DNA of 64,000 nucleotides, from positions 5,376,001 to 5,440,000 of the forward strand of contig NZ_CP064689.1 in assembly GCF_023100945.1 (NCBI RefSeq), written 5' to 3'. The notes below the pieces were generated by a model. It did not search any database. It was not told the origin of the DNA and worked only from the letters and a program-made list of their open reading frames with translations. A program made the position numbers and the translations under genes. Position 1 is the stretch's first letter. Each line of letters begins with the position of its first letter. This DNA comes from Bradyrhizobium sp. 200 (GTDB taxonomy: Bacteria > Pseudomonadota > Alphaproteobacteria > Rhizobiales > Xanthobacteraceae). Shown piece after piece: positions 45,130-53,756 of this stretch.

Positions 45130-46167
45130 ATGAAGCGCCGCGGGTTCATTTGTGTTCTCGGCAGTATCGCTTCGGGATTCTGGCCCCGCCGCCGCACCAT
45201 CATGGTCGCGATGGCCGCAACGGTGCTCCTGCCGATCGAGACCAGCGACGCCGGCTGGCTGTCGGATGTTTTCAAAGGCTCGTCAAAGCAGGCCAAGTCG
45301 CCAAAACAAGCCAAGTCGCCAAAACAAGCCAAATCGGCAAAGCACGTCACTTCACGCAAGCCTGCCGCCTTGGCGAGGCGTACCGTCTCGCCAAAGCGCG
45401 GCAACGTAAAGCTGGCCGCCCTGGGGCCGGTCGGGTTGCCCGCTGCCGCCTTGAAACCGGTCGCCGCCAAGTGTGTTCCCTCGAAGTTCCGGATCGTTCT
45501 GGATGTGGGACATACCGCCGAATCGGAAGGCGCGATCAGCGCCCGCAACGTCTCCGAGTTCACCTTCAATCTGCGCCTTGCGAAACGGATCGAGGAGAAA
45601 TTGAAGGCCGAAGGTTTTGCCGAGACCAGATTGCTCCTGACCGAGGGCAAGGCCAGGCGCAGCCTCGTCAAACGCGTCGCCGCCGCCAACGATCTGCAGG
45701 CGGATCTCTTCCTGTCGATCCACCATGACTCCGTGCCCAACAAATTCCTCGAGGACTGGGAATACGAGGGAAAGAAAAGCCGTTTCAGCGACCGCTTCAG
45801 CGGCTATTCCGTCTTCGTCTCCCGCAGGAATCCGGACTTCAAGACAAGCTTCGCCTTCGCCGAACTGATCGGCAAGGAAATGAAGGCCCAGGGCCTGGAT
45901 TATGCCAAGCAATATACGCAAGCCATCATGGGCCGCTACCAGCGTCCGCTGCTGAACAAGGAAACCGGCGTCTACCGCTACGATGAGCTCATCGTGCTGA
46001 GAAAGACCCAGATGCCCGCCGTCCTGCTGGAGGCCGGCTCGATCATCAACCGGGACGAAGAGCTCAAGATGAACTCGCCCGAGCGCCGGGAAATCATCAG
46101 CAGCGGTGTCACCGCGGCCGTGAAGGAATTCTGCGAACCCCGATGGGCCATGCTCGGTCCGCTCTGA
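45130..46167 (+). CDS. N-acetylmuramoyl-L-alanine amidase (Amidase_3)
   Basis: The protein has 345 residues. N-terminal hydrophobic segments (ICVLGSIASGF and IMVAMAATVLLP) are followed by a basic linker with three KQAKSP-type repeats. The zinc amidase domain starts near residue 118: DVGHTAESEG (His ligand), NVSEFTFNL (Glu ligand), LFLSIHHDSVP (His ligand), and the catalytic Glu in PAVLLEAGSIIN. It cleaves the stem peptide from peptidoglycan. A TATAAT box (TATAATGG) lies about 30 bp upstream of the start. Family members act in daughter-cell separation. Confidence 0.9.
   Translation: MKRRGFICVLGSIASGFWPRRRTIMVAMAATVLLPIETSDAGWLSDVFKGSSKQAKSPKQAKSPKQAKSAKHVTSRKPAALARRTVSPKRGNVKLAALGPVGLPAAALKPVAAKCVPSKFRIVLDVGHTAESEGAISARNVSEFTFNLRLAKRIEEKLKAEGFAETRLLLTEGKARRSLVKRVAAANDLQADLFLSIHHDSVPNKFLEDWEYEGKKSRFSDRFSGYSVFVSRRNPDFKTSFAFAELIGKEMKAQGLDYAKQYTQAIMGRYQRPLLNKETGVYRYDELIVLRKTQMPAVLLEAGSIINRDEELKMNSPERREIISSGVTAAVKEFCEPRWAMLGPL
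45286..45339. repeat. Three 18-bp coding repeats in the amidase linker
   Basis: The codons for KQAKSP, KQAKSP and KQAKSA repeat in tandem with near-identical DNA. They make a lysine-rich linker between the signal region and the amidase domain. Copy number is likely variable between strains. Confidence 0.8.
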
Positions 46168-46206
46168 TGGCGGGGTGGCGACACCACCTCGCATCCGCTG
46201 CCGGCT

Positions 46207-47337
46207 TCAACCTTTTGACTGTTTCTTGATCTCGTCGAATTTGGCAAGCGCTCGTTCAAACTTGTCGTTGAAGAGCCACATCGCATCGAGAATTTCGCGG
46301 AAGCTTGCAGATGTTTTGGCCCTGTCAGCCTGTCCAAAGGTGAAAACGCTGTTGTTTCGCAGATACGCCATGATCCTCGGGTCGGAAATTCTGTAGCCGG
46401 TCAGGTTGCGTGACGCGAGTGCGGATTTGGTCGGGCTGGGAATAATCTGGATCAGTTCAAAGAGCTTCATCTGATCGATCGGGTCTGGCAGTGTTTTCAC
46501 GATCGACGGTACTTGCCGAAAAATATCAGCGTGCGCGTTCATGAGGCCATCGCGCACGGCGGTCCAGTGGTTGTACCGATGATCCAGATTGCCGACCCGT
46601 GCCTCTTCCCTGTCGTCGCGAACGTTCAGTGCAGGATCAAAGGCTGCTATCGACTTCTTTATCGCCGCCCATTTCCTTCGTCCATTTTGATCTTCGGGGA
46701 CGCCGGTTTGCAAGCTGCCCTTGTATTTATTCGAGCGCGCATTTCCGATGTTCTGATTGCCGTTTGTCTCGGCAAAGAACAGCCCCAGGCTGATACGGCC
46801 TGCCGCATCGGCATTGACCGCATCAAGCCCCTTGGCCCGCGCAATGGCGGTGCCCAGATCGACAACGTCCTTGAACGGCGTATCTGAATTTTGCGCGTTG
46901 ACGGGGGGCTCCTGCATGAGGTCGAAAAGCCTCCGGTACTCGTCGAGCAGCGGCTCGTTGTCCGCGCTAAAATACGCCGGAGGGATTCCGTATTTATTGG
47001 GCCCGCCAATTTTGGACGGAAGCGCGTCGGTGAGGTCCTTGTAGGCGCTCATCATGTTGTTGCGTGCAAGGTAGAGTGCCTGTCCCGGCAGGTTCGGCAG
47101 CCGCTGGTTCGAATTGATCTGCGCGCGCCGCTGGCCCAGGATCGCCTCAAACTGGCTTCGTGAATCATTGTATGTATCGAGCGCATCCGATTGTTTTTTC
47201 GTGAGTGCCGCCGGCTCGCCCATGGCAGGCGAGATGAAACCGAGATTGCCGATGACGGCCGCGACCAGCGACGCGGCCACGCAGAGTCCGACGGCAAGAG
47301 CTGCCGTGGGCGCAGCAGTATGGCTTTTTGTCCCCAT
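46207..47337 (-). CDS. Secreted protein of unknown family, possibly lysozyme-like
   Basis: About 376 residues from the ATG at 47337. A signal segment (ALAVGLCVAASLVAAVIGNL) is followed by a helical region. A central segment, GLFFAETNGNQNIG then ARSNKYKGSLQTG (near residue 200), recalls the E...S...G..Q core of lytic transglycosylases. No family is recognised with confidence. The gene is convergent with the peptidoglycan amidase 40 bp away, which makes a cell-wall role plausible. Upstream in-frame starts to 47697 overlap tenA and are rejected. Confidence 0.65.
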   Translation of the reverse strand: MGTKSHTAAPTAALAVGLCVAASLVAAVIGNLGFISPAMGEPAALTKKQSDALDTYNDSRSQFEAILGQRRAQINSNQRLPNLPGQALYLARNNMMSAYKDLTDALPSKIGGPNKYGIPPAYFSADNEPLLDEYRRLFDLMQEPPVNAQNSDTPFKDVVDLGTAIARAKGLDAVNADAAGRISLGLFFAETNGNQNIGNARSNKYKGSLQTGVPEDQNGRRKWAAIKKSIAAFDPALNVRDDREEARVGNLDHRYNHWTAVRDGLMNAHADIFRQVPSIVKTLPDPIDQMKLFELIQIIPSPTKSALASRNLTGYRISDPRIMAYLRNNSVFTFGQADRAKTSASFREILDAMWLFNDKFERALAKFDEIKKQSKG

Positions 47338-47580
47338 GGCGATTTCCCAAACCCAAGTTTTATGCCCAGGTTTCATCGGATCGACTTGTTGGATCGTAAA
47401 CAACGAACTCGCAGCTTGGCGAGGCGAAAGCGCCAGATCCGATCCAATGTCCATTCCCCGATACTTTCCGAACCTCACGGTATCCACTTCGCTCGAAAAT
47501 GCGATAGCCTTCCTCTGGGGTGCGCCAAGCCACTCCTTGAAACGAAGGCACTCCTTGCAACGAAAGGCCGGCGAGAGATC

Positions 47581-48249
47581 ATGAGTTTCTTCGAGCGACT
47601 GAAGACAGCAGCATCCGCCGAGTGGCGGGCCTATACCGAGCACCCCTTCACGGAGGGGCTGGCGGACGGCTCGCTCAATGAGGCGGCGTTTCGCCACTAT
47701 CTCGTCCAGGATTACCTGTTCCTCATCGAGTTTGCCCGCGCCTATGCGCTCTCCGTCTACAAATCGCCCAGCCTCGCTGACATGCGCGAAGCGGCGTCCG
47801 GCCTCTCAGCCATTCTCGACGTCGAGATGAACCTGCATGTAAAACTCTGCGCCGGCTGGGGCCTGTCGGCCACCGATCTTGAACAAGCCCCTCCCGCGGT
47901 CGAGATGCTGGCCTATACCCGCTACGTGCTCGACGCGGGAATGCGCGGCGATCTACTGGCGCTCAAGGTGGCGCTCGCGCCTTGCGTGATCGGCTACGCC
48001 GAGATCGCGACGCGGCTCGCCGCGCGGCCCAATGCGCTCGCTGCAACAAACCCATATAGCGTCTGGATCGCCGAGTATGCCGGGGCACCCTATCAGGAAG
48101 TCGCGGCAAAGGCGCGGTCGCACCTCGAAGGTCTCGCCGATCTCTACGCCACGCCGGCCCGCGAGGCAGAGCTGACCGCGATCTTCAAGGAAGCCACCCG
48201 GCTCGAAGCCGACTTCTGGGAAATGGGATGGCGCGCGGGCAAGCGCTGA
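47581..48249 (+). CDS. tenA: TenA-family aminopyrimidine aminohydrolase / thiaminase II
   Basis: The protein has 222 residues. Catalytic residues match B. subtilis TenA: Asp44 (VQDYLFL), Cys135 (LAPCVIGYAE) and Glu209 (TRLEADFWEMG). TenA salvages the pyrimidine of degraded thiamine by hydrolysing aminomethylpyrimidines. No TPP riboswitch was noticed upstream. It lies 80 bp before an APC permease on the same strand. The start at 47581 gives MSFFERLKTAA, the usual family start. Confidence 0.92.
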   Translation: MSFFERLKTAASAEWRAYTEHPFTEGLADGSLNEAAFRHYLVQDYLFLIEFARAYALSVYKSPSLADMREAASGLSAILDVEMNLHVKLCAGWGLSATDLEQAPPAVEMLAYTRYVLDAGMRGDLLALKVALAPCVIGYAEIATRLAARPNALAATNPYSVWIAEYAGAPYQEVAAKARSHLEGLADLYATPAREAELTAIFKEATRLEADFWEMGWRAGKR

Positions 48250-48329
48250 CGAACCCTGGCAGAGTTATTGCACAAGACCTTCAACTATCGGTAGACTACC
48301 CTGGCGCCACTGACAAAAAAGGACGTTCG

Positions 48330-49748
48330 ATGACCGATGTCCCCGTCAACGCCGGCACTCAATCAATCGCCGCTGAACCGAGCCTTCACAGGGTCATGGG
48401 CCCGTGGCTGCTCCTGCTGTTCATCGTCGGCGATATTCTCGGCACCGGAATCTATGCGCTTACAGGCCAGGTGGCGAAGCAGGTCGGCGGTGTCGTATGG
48501 CTGCCTTTTGTGGTTGCGTTCGTGGTCGCTCTCGTGACCGCGTTCAGTTATCTCGAACTGGTCACGAAATATCCGAAAGCGGCGGGCGCGGCTCTCTACA
48601 CCCACAAGGCTTTTGGAATTCATTTTGTCACGTTCATCGTTGCATTTGCGGTGATGTGCTCGGGTATCACCTCGGCATCGACCGCTTCCCGGGCTTTCGC
48701 CGCGAACATGTCGAACGCAATGGGGCTCAACCTGTCGGGCTTTGCCATCACGATTACCGGTCTCGCTTTCATGGCAGTCGTTGCTGCGGTCAATTTCCGC
48801 GGCGTTGGCGAAAGTGTGAAGGCTAACGTCGTTCTCACCTGCGTGGAGCTAACGGGACTGCTGATTATCATTGTGATTGGCCTTTGGGCGATCGGCCTGG
48901 GCCAGGGCGATGTCTCGCGTGTCATTCAGTTTCGTTCGGCCGCGGACGGCGGCGTGTTCTGGCCAGTAATTGCAGCCACCACGCTCGCATTCTTCGCCAT
49001 GGTAGGCTTCGAGGATTCGGTCAACATGGCCGAGGAATGCAAGGATCCAACCCGTCACTTTCCGAAGGTGCTGCTTGCAGGCCTTGTGATTACCGGTCTC
49101 ATCTATGTTCTTGTCTCGGTCTCGGCGATCACCCTGGTGGCGCCGGCGCAATTGGGCGAAGGCGAAACGCCCCTTCTGCAAGTCGTCCAACAAGGCGCGC
49201 CAAATTTTCCGCTTTGGATTTTTGGCTTCATCACCATGTTTGCGGTGGCCAATAGCGCACTCATCAATATGCTGATGGCCAGTCGCCTTGTGTATGGCAT
49301 GAGCCGCGAGCATGTGCTTCCGCCATCTCTCGGGAGAGTACATCAGACGCGACGGACGCCTTATGTCGCCATCGGCTTCACTACCTTGCTGGCATTTGCC
49401 CTGATCACGTTCGTCGGTGAGGTGCCGGCGCTCGGAGGCACCACGGCTCTTCTTCTGCTGTGCGTGTTCACGGTGGTGAATGTTGCGGTCCTGGTGCTTC
49501 GGCGCGATTCTGTAAGCCATCAGCATTTCCGCACGCCGACCATTCTGCCGATCCTGGGCGCCTTGTTTTGTGCTTTTCTCGCTGGTCCCTGGACCGGCCG
49601 TGACACCGTTCAGTACCGGGTCGCCGGTATCCTGATCGGAGTGGGCATCGTTCTTTGGCTCATCACCATCGTGGTCAACCGGATGGCCGGGGTGAAGAGA
49701 GGCGAGCCAGATGTGGAACATTTAGGTCGCGGCGGACCGGTCAACTAG
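48330..49748 (+). CDS. APC-superfamily amino acid permease
   Basis: The protein has 472 residues and about 12 membrane helices. The APC signature in helix 1 is GDILGTGIYALTGQVAKQVG. The YPKAAGAALYTHKAFG segment follows, and helix 6 has FFAMVGFEDSVNMAEECKDP. It imports amino acids or related amines by proton symport. It is downstream of tenA by 80 bp and may be co-transcribed, but a link to thiamine precursors is speculative. The 49.75 kb end is convergent with the PanE-like gene, 9 bp away. Confidence 0.9.
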   Translation: MTDVPVNAGTQSIAAEPSLHRVMGPWLLLLFIVGDILGTGIYALTGQVAKQVGGVVWLPFVVAFVVALVTAFSYLELVTKYPKAAGAALYTHKAFGIHFVTFIVAFAVMCSGITSASTASRAFAANMSNAMGLNLSGFAITITGLAFMAVVAAVNFRGVGESVKANVVLTCVELTGLLIIIVIGLWAIGLGQGDVSRVIQFRSAADGGVFWPVIAATTLAFFAMVGFEDSVNMAEECKDPTRHFPKVLLAGLVITGLIYVLVSVSAITLVAPAQLGEGETPLLQVVQQGAPNFPLWIFGFITMFAVANSALINMLMASRLVYGMSREHVLPPSLGRVHQTRRTPYVAIGFTTLLAFALITFVGEVPALGGTTALLLLCVFTVVNVAVLVLRRDSVSHQHFRTPTILPILGALFCAFLAGPWTGRDTVQYRVAGILIGVGIVLWLITIVVNRMAGVKRGEPDVEHLGRGGPVN

Positions 49749-49757
49749 GCGCACCGC

Positions 49758-50819
49758 TCAGTTCAGCCGCAGTTCCATGATGTGCCGCGGATCGGGGCTC
49801 AACTCGCCGCGCTCCACGCGCTTGACGATATCCGTCAGCGCGGCATTTGCGGCGCAGGAAATGCCGAGCTTCTCGCCCTCGCGCACCACAAGGCCGTTGA
49901 GGAATTCGATCTCCGTGCGGCGGCCCTTCTGCATGTCCTGCCCCATCGAGGGGCGCTGCGCGGATGAGGTGCGCTTGCCGTCCTTGAAGCGCTGCTCGTC
50001 GCAGGCGCGCATCGCCGCCTCGTCGCCCTCGCCGGCGCGTGCGATCGTGTCCGGCGGCAGGTGCAGGATCTCCTCCAGTTGATAGCCCTGCGCCTGGCCG
50101 ACGCGGATCGCTTCGCTGCCGAGCCTTGTCGAGAAACGGCGCAGCGGCTCGCTCTGCAGGATTTCAGCGCCCGGCAGTCCGGTGCAGGCGGAAAGCCCGT
50201 TGCCCATGACGTTGGCGACCAGTTTCGACCAGCGCTCGCCCCAGAGATTTTCCGTCACCTTGGCGCTGTCGGAGTAGCCGACCAGGCGGCAGATTTCCTC
50301 CGCCCGCGGCGTGATGCGGCCGTGGACTTCGCCGCCGCGGAACACCGTGTGCGCCGCCCCACCCTTCCCGGCGCCCCGGTGGATATGACCGGGCTCCGGC
50401 AGGTTGACCGTGATGCTGCTGGCAATGCAGCCCAGGGTCTTGCCCCAGCCGACGATGCCGGCAATCGTCTCCTCGTTCATGCAGTTCTGCAGCGACACGA
50501 CATAGCCGTCCGCCGCCAGATATTGCCGGATCAGCATCGTGGCCCAGGCGGTGTCGTAGGACTTCATGCAGACGAAGGCGATGTCGACCGGCTTCTCCTT
50601 GGCGAGCTGCTGCGCATCCGTGACGTGGAGCGCGCGCACGGGCACCGTGAATTCCGCAACGTCCATGGCATGCGTGACGCGCAGGCCGTGCTTTCGCATG
50701 TGCTCGACATGCTCGGGCCAGGGATCGATGAACGTGACGTCCTCGCCCGCCTGCGCCATATGGGCACCGGCATAGCCGCCGACGGCGCCCGCTCCGACGA
50801 TCGCGATCTTCCGGCCCAT
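49758..50819 (-). CDS. 2-dehydropantoate 2-reductase-like (PanE/ApbA) protein; candidate oxalyl-CoA reductase
   Basis: The protein has 353 residues, about 50 longer than typical PanE (around 300). The NADP loop GAGAVGGYAGAHMAQAG lies at residues 8-24. The AFVCMKSYDT segment holds the conserved catalytic-type lysine (near residue 80), and NGLSACTGLP is in the C-terminal ApbA_C domain. PanE reduces ketopantoate. However, the M. extorquens oxalyl-CoA reductase PanE2 belongs to the same family, and this gene lies between the glycerate-pathway and oxalate loci. The oxalyl-CoA assignment is an inference from that context; ketopantoate or another oxo-acid is the alternative. Confidence 0.85.
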   Translation of the reverse strand: MGRKIAIVGAGAVGGYAGAHMAQAGEDVTFIDPWPEHVEHMRKHGLRVTHAMDVAEFTVPVRALHVTDAQQLAKEKPVDIAFVCMKSYDTAWATMLIRQYLAADGYVVSLQNCMNEETIAGIVGWGKTLGCIASSITVNLPEPGHIHRGAGKGGAAHTVFRGGEVHGRITPRAEEICRLVGYSDSAKVTENLWGERWSKLVANVMGNGLSACTGLPGAEILQSEPLRRFSTRLGSEAIRVGQAQGYQLEEILHLPPDTIARAGEGDEAAMRACDEQRFKDGKRTSSAQRPSMGQDMQKGRRTEIEFLNGLVVREGEKLGISCAANAALTDIVKRVERGELSPDPRHIMELRLN

Positions 50820-51276
50820 GGTCCCCCCTCGCATCTTCTTGCAGCAGACGACGCAACCGCGTCCGCTCATCCATTGCGGGACACTCTAGCGGATCGAGAG
50901 GCCCTGCCAACCGCCCGCTTTGCGCCAGAAGCGGGCATGGTACATAGCCAACTTCTTGCATTCGATAAGTATCAAACAACCAGACGATTTCAGAGCCAAG
51001 GCAGACTTCACGTCTGGTCAGGCCAGCTCGCCTCTAGGATGCGAGTAGCACCGGCACACCCCTTGATTTTGCGCGATCTCCGTGGTAACTACGCTTCATG
51101 ATCAAAACGTCGTGCGCATCGTGGACCCGTAAAAACGTAACCCGCTCTCGCTGGGCCGTGGAAGGAGTCGTGCGCTAGGAATTTGACGACGCGATCTTTT
51201 CACCAGGCCCCGCCGGCATCGGACGGGGCCTTTTGTTTGGTCACGCTCCCTGCCGGCACAACAGCAGGAGCATCCG
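50820..51276. other. Intergenic region with an orphan intrinsic terminator
   Basis: No protein gene was found in these 457 bp. An intrinsic terminator at 51206-51238 faces the plus strand, yet the nearest plus-strand gene upstream ends at 49748. A short untranslated transcript from about 51080-51200 is therefore possible. Confidence 0.4.
51206..51238 (+). terminator. Intrinsic terminator
   Basis: GGCCCCG (51206-51212) pairs with CGGGGCC (51224-51230). A nested CCG-GCAT-CGG hairpin lies inside, and TTTTGTTT follows. This is a strong factor-independent terminator on the plus strand with no upstream plus-strand gene nearby. It lies 39 bp ahead of the DUF1127 gene and might be a leader terminator or an sRNA end. 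Confidence 0.82.
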
Positions 51277-51672
51277 ATGTCACCCCAACAGACGAACCTC
51301 ACATCCGAGACCGGGCGCGATGCCGCAGGGCTCCGCCTCGACCTCGCCATCGCTTTGGTGAAAGACGCCCCGGGCAATGCTTTGGCCGAGGCGTGCCCCG
51401 ATGCCTCCATCGCGGCGCTGAGAGACGCTTCCTCGGAAAAGGAAGCGGCTGGACCACCAGTCGCATCGACGCGGAGCGTCTTGAGTTTGCTCCAGGGATA
51501 TTGGCGTGCGTTCAGAAAACGGCGCCAAGCCGAGAGTTTGTACGACCTGAATGACAGAGAGCTGATGGATATCGGCCTGACACCCAGTGACATCGACCAC
51601 GTCGTCGCTCGCCGAGCTATTGAAAGGCTCAGAGATGGCACGACTTATCTATGGCTGTCTCGTGGTGTGTGA
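51277..51672 (+). CDS. DUF1127-domain protein
   Basis: The protein has 131 residues. The C-terminal 45 residues are a DUF1127 domain: YWRAFRKRRQAESLYDLNDR, then ELMDIGLTPSDIDHVV. The N-terminal 75 residues are hydrophilic and unassigned. DUF1127 proteins of alphaproteobacteria act in phosphate, carbon and RNA metabolism, and some bind sRNAs or RNases. The terminator at 51206-51238 lies just upstream, which may be connected with its regulation. Confidence 0.82.
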   Translation: MSPQQTNLTSETGRDAAGLRLDLAIALVKDAPGNALAEACPDASIAALRDASSEKEAAGPPVASTRSVLSLLQGYWRAFRKRRQAESLYDLNDRELMDIGLTPSDIDHVVARRAIERLRDGTTYLWLSRGV

Positions 51673-51715
51673 TGGTAAGTCACCGCCTGTTCTGCACTTT
51701 TACTGGCAGGCAGTC

Positions 51716-51794
51716 TGGCGGATCAGCGAAGCGTGATCCGCCACCTTTCTTCGATCGTCGTGACATGGCGGATTACACTAACGCCGATCCGCCA
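51716..51794. repeat. Pair of REP-like palindromes (TGGCGGATCA type)
   Basis: TGGCGGATCA-GCGAAGCG-TGATCCGCCA (51716-51743) is a perfect 10-bp stem. A second element, TGGCGGAT ... ATCCGCCA (51766-51794), follows. Both carry the GGCGGATNA core and GCGAAGCG loop that I recall as dispersed repeats in Bradyrhizobium genomes. They sit between convergent genes. Confidence 0.75.
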
Positions 51795-51801
51795 TCGAGC
51801 C

Positions 51802-52569
51802 TCACCCCGCGGGTTTTCGAGCGGTTCGCGTCTTCGCAGGTGATTCGGCGGTGGACTTGATCCGAATTCGCATCGATCCGCCCTTGGGCTGATCGATCTC
51901 GAAAGAATTTGTCTTTCGCACGAGGTCGCTAAGCTTGCGGGAGCCGAAGGTCCTCGAATCGAAATCGGGGGCCAGGTTGGTAATGCGTTTTCCGACTTCC
52001 CCAAGATCGACCCACCCGTCTTCGCTTTCCATCTGGGCGATGACCTTCTTGATGATAGAGGTGGCTTCATCAGGGGATTGGAGCGGCTGCGACTTCGAGG
52101 CGGCATCCTGAATGTTGGCCGTGCCGCCAAGCAGGTTCTCGGTATAGAAGAATCGTCGGCAGGCCTGCCTGAAGCTTTCCGGCGTCTTCTGCGCGCCGAA
52201 CCCGAACACATCGACGCCGTGCTCCCGGATGCGGGCGGCAAGCCGCGTAAAATCGCTGTCTGACGACACCAGGCAAAATCCGTCGAACCGGCCGCTGTGA
52301 AGCAGGTCCATGGCGTCAATGACCAGGGTTATGTCGGACGCATTCTTTCCGGTCGTATAGGCGAACTGCTGCTGGGGTATGATGGCATGCTTCGACAGAA
52401 TGTCGGCCCAGCCCTTGGACCTTGCATTGGAGAAGTCGCCGTAGATGCGGCGAACGCTGGCCTCCCCGATCTTGGCAATCTCCTCGAACAATCCGTCCGC
52501 AATCTTTGCGGACGCATTGTCGGCATCGATCAGAACAGCGAGGCGGGGCGAGCGGGTTTCAGAAGGCAT
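51802..52569 (-). CDS. NYN-domain ribonuclease-like protein with C-terminal LOTUS/OST-HTH domain
   Basis: The protein has 255 residues. The NYN (PIN-like) domain spans about residues 8-150, with acidic residues in LIDADNASAKI, ITLVIDAMDLL and LVSSDSDFTRLA. A LOTUS-type winged helix follows (residues 165-235, WVDLGEVGKRITNLAPDFDS and KLSDLVRKTNSFEI), and then a basic tail. Such proteins are predicted RNA-binding nucleases. The gene is monocistronic. The start at 52569 gives MPSETRSPRLAVLIDADN. Confidence 0.88.
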   Translation of the reverse strand: MPSETRSPRLAVLIDADNASAKIADGLFEEIAKIGEASVRRIYGDFSNARSKGWADILSKHAIIPQQQFAYTTGKNASDITLVIDAMDLLHSGRFDGFCLVSSDSDFTRLAARIREHGVDVFGFGAQKTPESFRQACRRFFYTENLLGGTANIQDAASKSQPLQSPDEATSIIKKVIAQMESEDGWVDLGEVGKRITNLAPDFDSRTFGSRKLSDLVRKTNSFEIDQPKGGSMRIRIKSTAESPAKTRTARKPAG

Positions 52570-52707
52570 GACTTTCCCCAATCGCTGCATCGAAGGACAT
52601 CGTCCCGCGAAGCTGCGCCATGGACAGCGATGGATGGATATAGCGATGTCGGGGCTCTCGCCGCCAGAGCTAATTTTTTGCGGGCAATGACGGACAGCAA
52701 ACCCGAC

Positions 52708-53559
52708 TTAGGCCGATTTCGCCGCCTCCGGCATCAAGCCGCCAAGCGCCACCGTCAATTCCGCTGCGACCTCCCGCACGGTTTGACCGAGCATCGGCAG
52801 GCGCTCGTCCGTCAGGCGGCTGGTCATCCCCGAGACGGAAATGGCAGCCAGCGGCTCGGCGCAGTCGTTGTAGACCACGGCCGCGATGCAGCGCAGGCCC
52901 ATACAGGCCTCCTCGTCGTCGATGGCAAAACCCTGGCGGCGGATTTTTTCGAGTTCCTTGAACAGGTCGCCCGGCCGCACGATCGACTTTTCCGTCAATC
53001 TCGGCATGCCGTGGTGATGGATGATGGCGCTGACGTCCTCGTTGGAGTAGGTCGCCAGCACCGCCTTGCCGACGCCGGAAGCCACCATGGCGACGCGGCC
53101 GCCGACCTTGGTCAGCGAACGCATGATCTCGCGGCTCTCCATGCGGGTCAGCACGATGATGAATTCGTCGTCGACGACGGCGAGGTTCGCCGTCTCGCGC
53201 GTCAGGTCGCGCAGCTTGCGCAAGTAAGGTACCGCCTGCGCCGAGAAATTGCGGCGGCGGGCAAACGTCGCGCCCACCGTAAAACAGCGCGCGCCGACAT
53301 GCCATTTCGATTCGGTGCGGTCGAACTGCACGAAGCGGCGGTTTTCCAGCGTCCCCAGCAGCCGATGCACCGTCGAGGTCGACAGCCCGGTGCGGATGGC
53401 GAGATCGCTCAGGCGATAGCCCTCGTCGTCTTCGGCCAGCGTTTCGATGATCGAGAGCGCGCGGTCGACGGACTGGACGCCGCTGTCGCGCGCCTCAAGC
53501 TCGTGGTCTGCACTGGATTTCGGCTCGATGGCCTTGCGCCGGATCACGTCTCTCTTCAT
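52708..53559 (-). CDS. IclR-family transcriptional regulator
   Basis: About 283 residues from 53559; an ATG at 53571 is an alternative. The N-terminal winged helix is at residues 30-95 (YRLSDLAIRTGLSTSTVHRL). The C-terminal IclR effector domain is at about residues 105-275 (GKAVLATYSNEDVSAII, then MGLRCIAAVVYND and ISVSGMTSRLT). IclR proteins such as AllR sense glyoxylate and related acids. The gene lies downstream of the ADP-forming ligase on the same strand, separated by a repeat. It may control the oxalate or glyoxylate genes; the target is inferred. Confidence 0.9.
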   Translation of the reverse strand: MKRDVIRRKAIEPKSSADHELEARDSGVQSVDRALSIIETLAEDDEGYRLSDLAIRTGLSTSTVHRLLGTLENRRFVQFDRTESKWHVGARCFTVGATFARRRNFSAQAVPYLRKLRDLTRETANLAVVDDEFIIVLTRMESREIMRSLTKVGGRVAMVASGVGKAVLATYSNEDVSAIIHHHGMPRLTEKSIVRPGDLFKELEKIRRQGFAIDDEEACMGLRCIAAVVYNDCAEPLAAISVSGMTSRLTDERLPMLGQTVREVAAELTVALGGLMPEAAKSA

Positions 53560-53586
53560 CGCGACCTGCATCCATCCTTACTGCGC

Positions 53587-53676
53587 CGTAGGATGGGTAG
53601 AGCGAAGCGAAACCCATCATCACGGGATCAGCGCCACGAGCATTGATGGGTATCGCTTCGCTCCACCCATCCTACG
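53587..53676. repeat. Bradyrhizobium-type intergenic inverted repeat
   Basis: CGTAGGATGGGTAGAGCGAA at 53587 is mirrored by GCTCCACCCATCCTACG ending at 53676. The arms are about 34 bp with about three mismatches around a short loop. Similar GTAGGGTGGG/GCGAAGCG elements are widespread between Bradyrhizobium genes, to my recollection. It separates the IclR gene from the ligase gene. Confidence 0.85.
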
Positions 53677-53708
53677 GGCGACGAGTTCCGGTCGTTGTCG
53701 GTCGTCAG

Positions 53709-53742
53709 AATGCCGCTTCGGATGGTTTTCCGAAGCGGCATT
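53709..53742. terminator. 14-bp stem hairpin after the acyl-CoA ligase gene
   Basis: AATGCCGCTTCGGA (53709-53722) pairs perfectly with TCCGAAGCGGCATT (53729-53742). It sits 14 bp beyond the stop of the ligase gene (minus strand). No U-tract follows on that strand, so it may be a processing or stabilising hairpin. Confidence 0.55.
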
Positions 53743-53756
53743 TGTTGTTGATAAGC

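Noticed and set aside
45286..45339. Possible mobile repeat
   Set aside because: The repeats are in frame inside the amidase linker and encode KQAKSP units, so they are coding low complexity.
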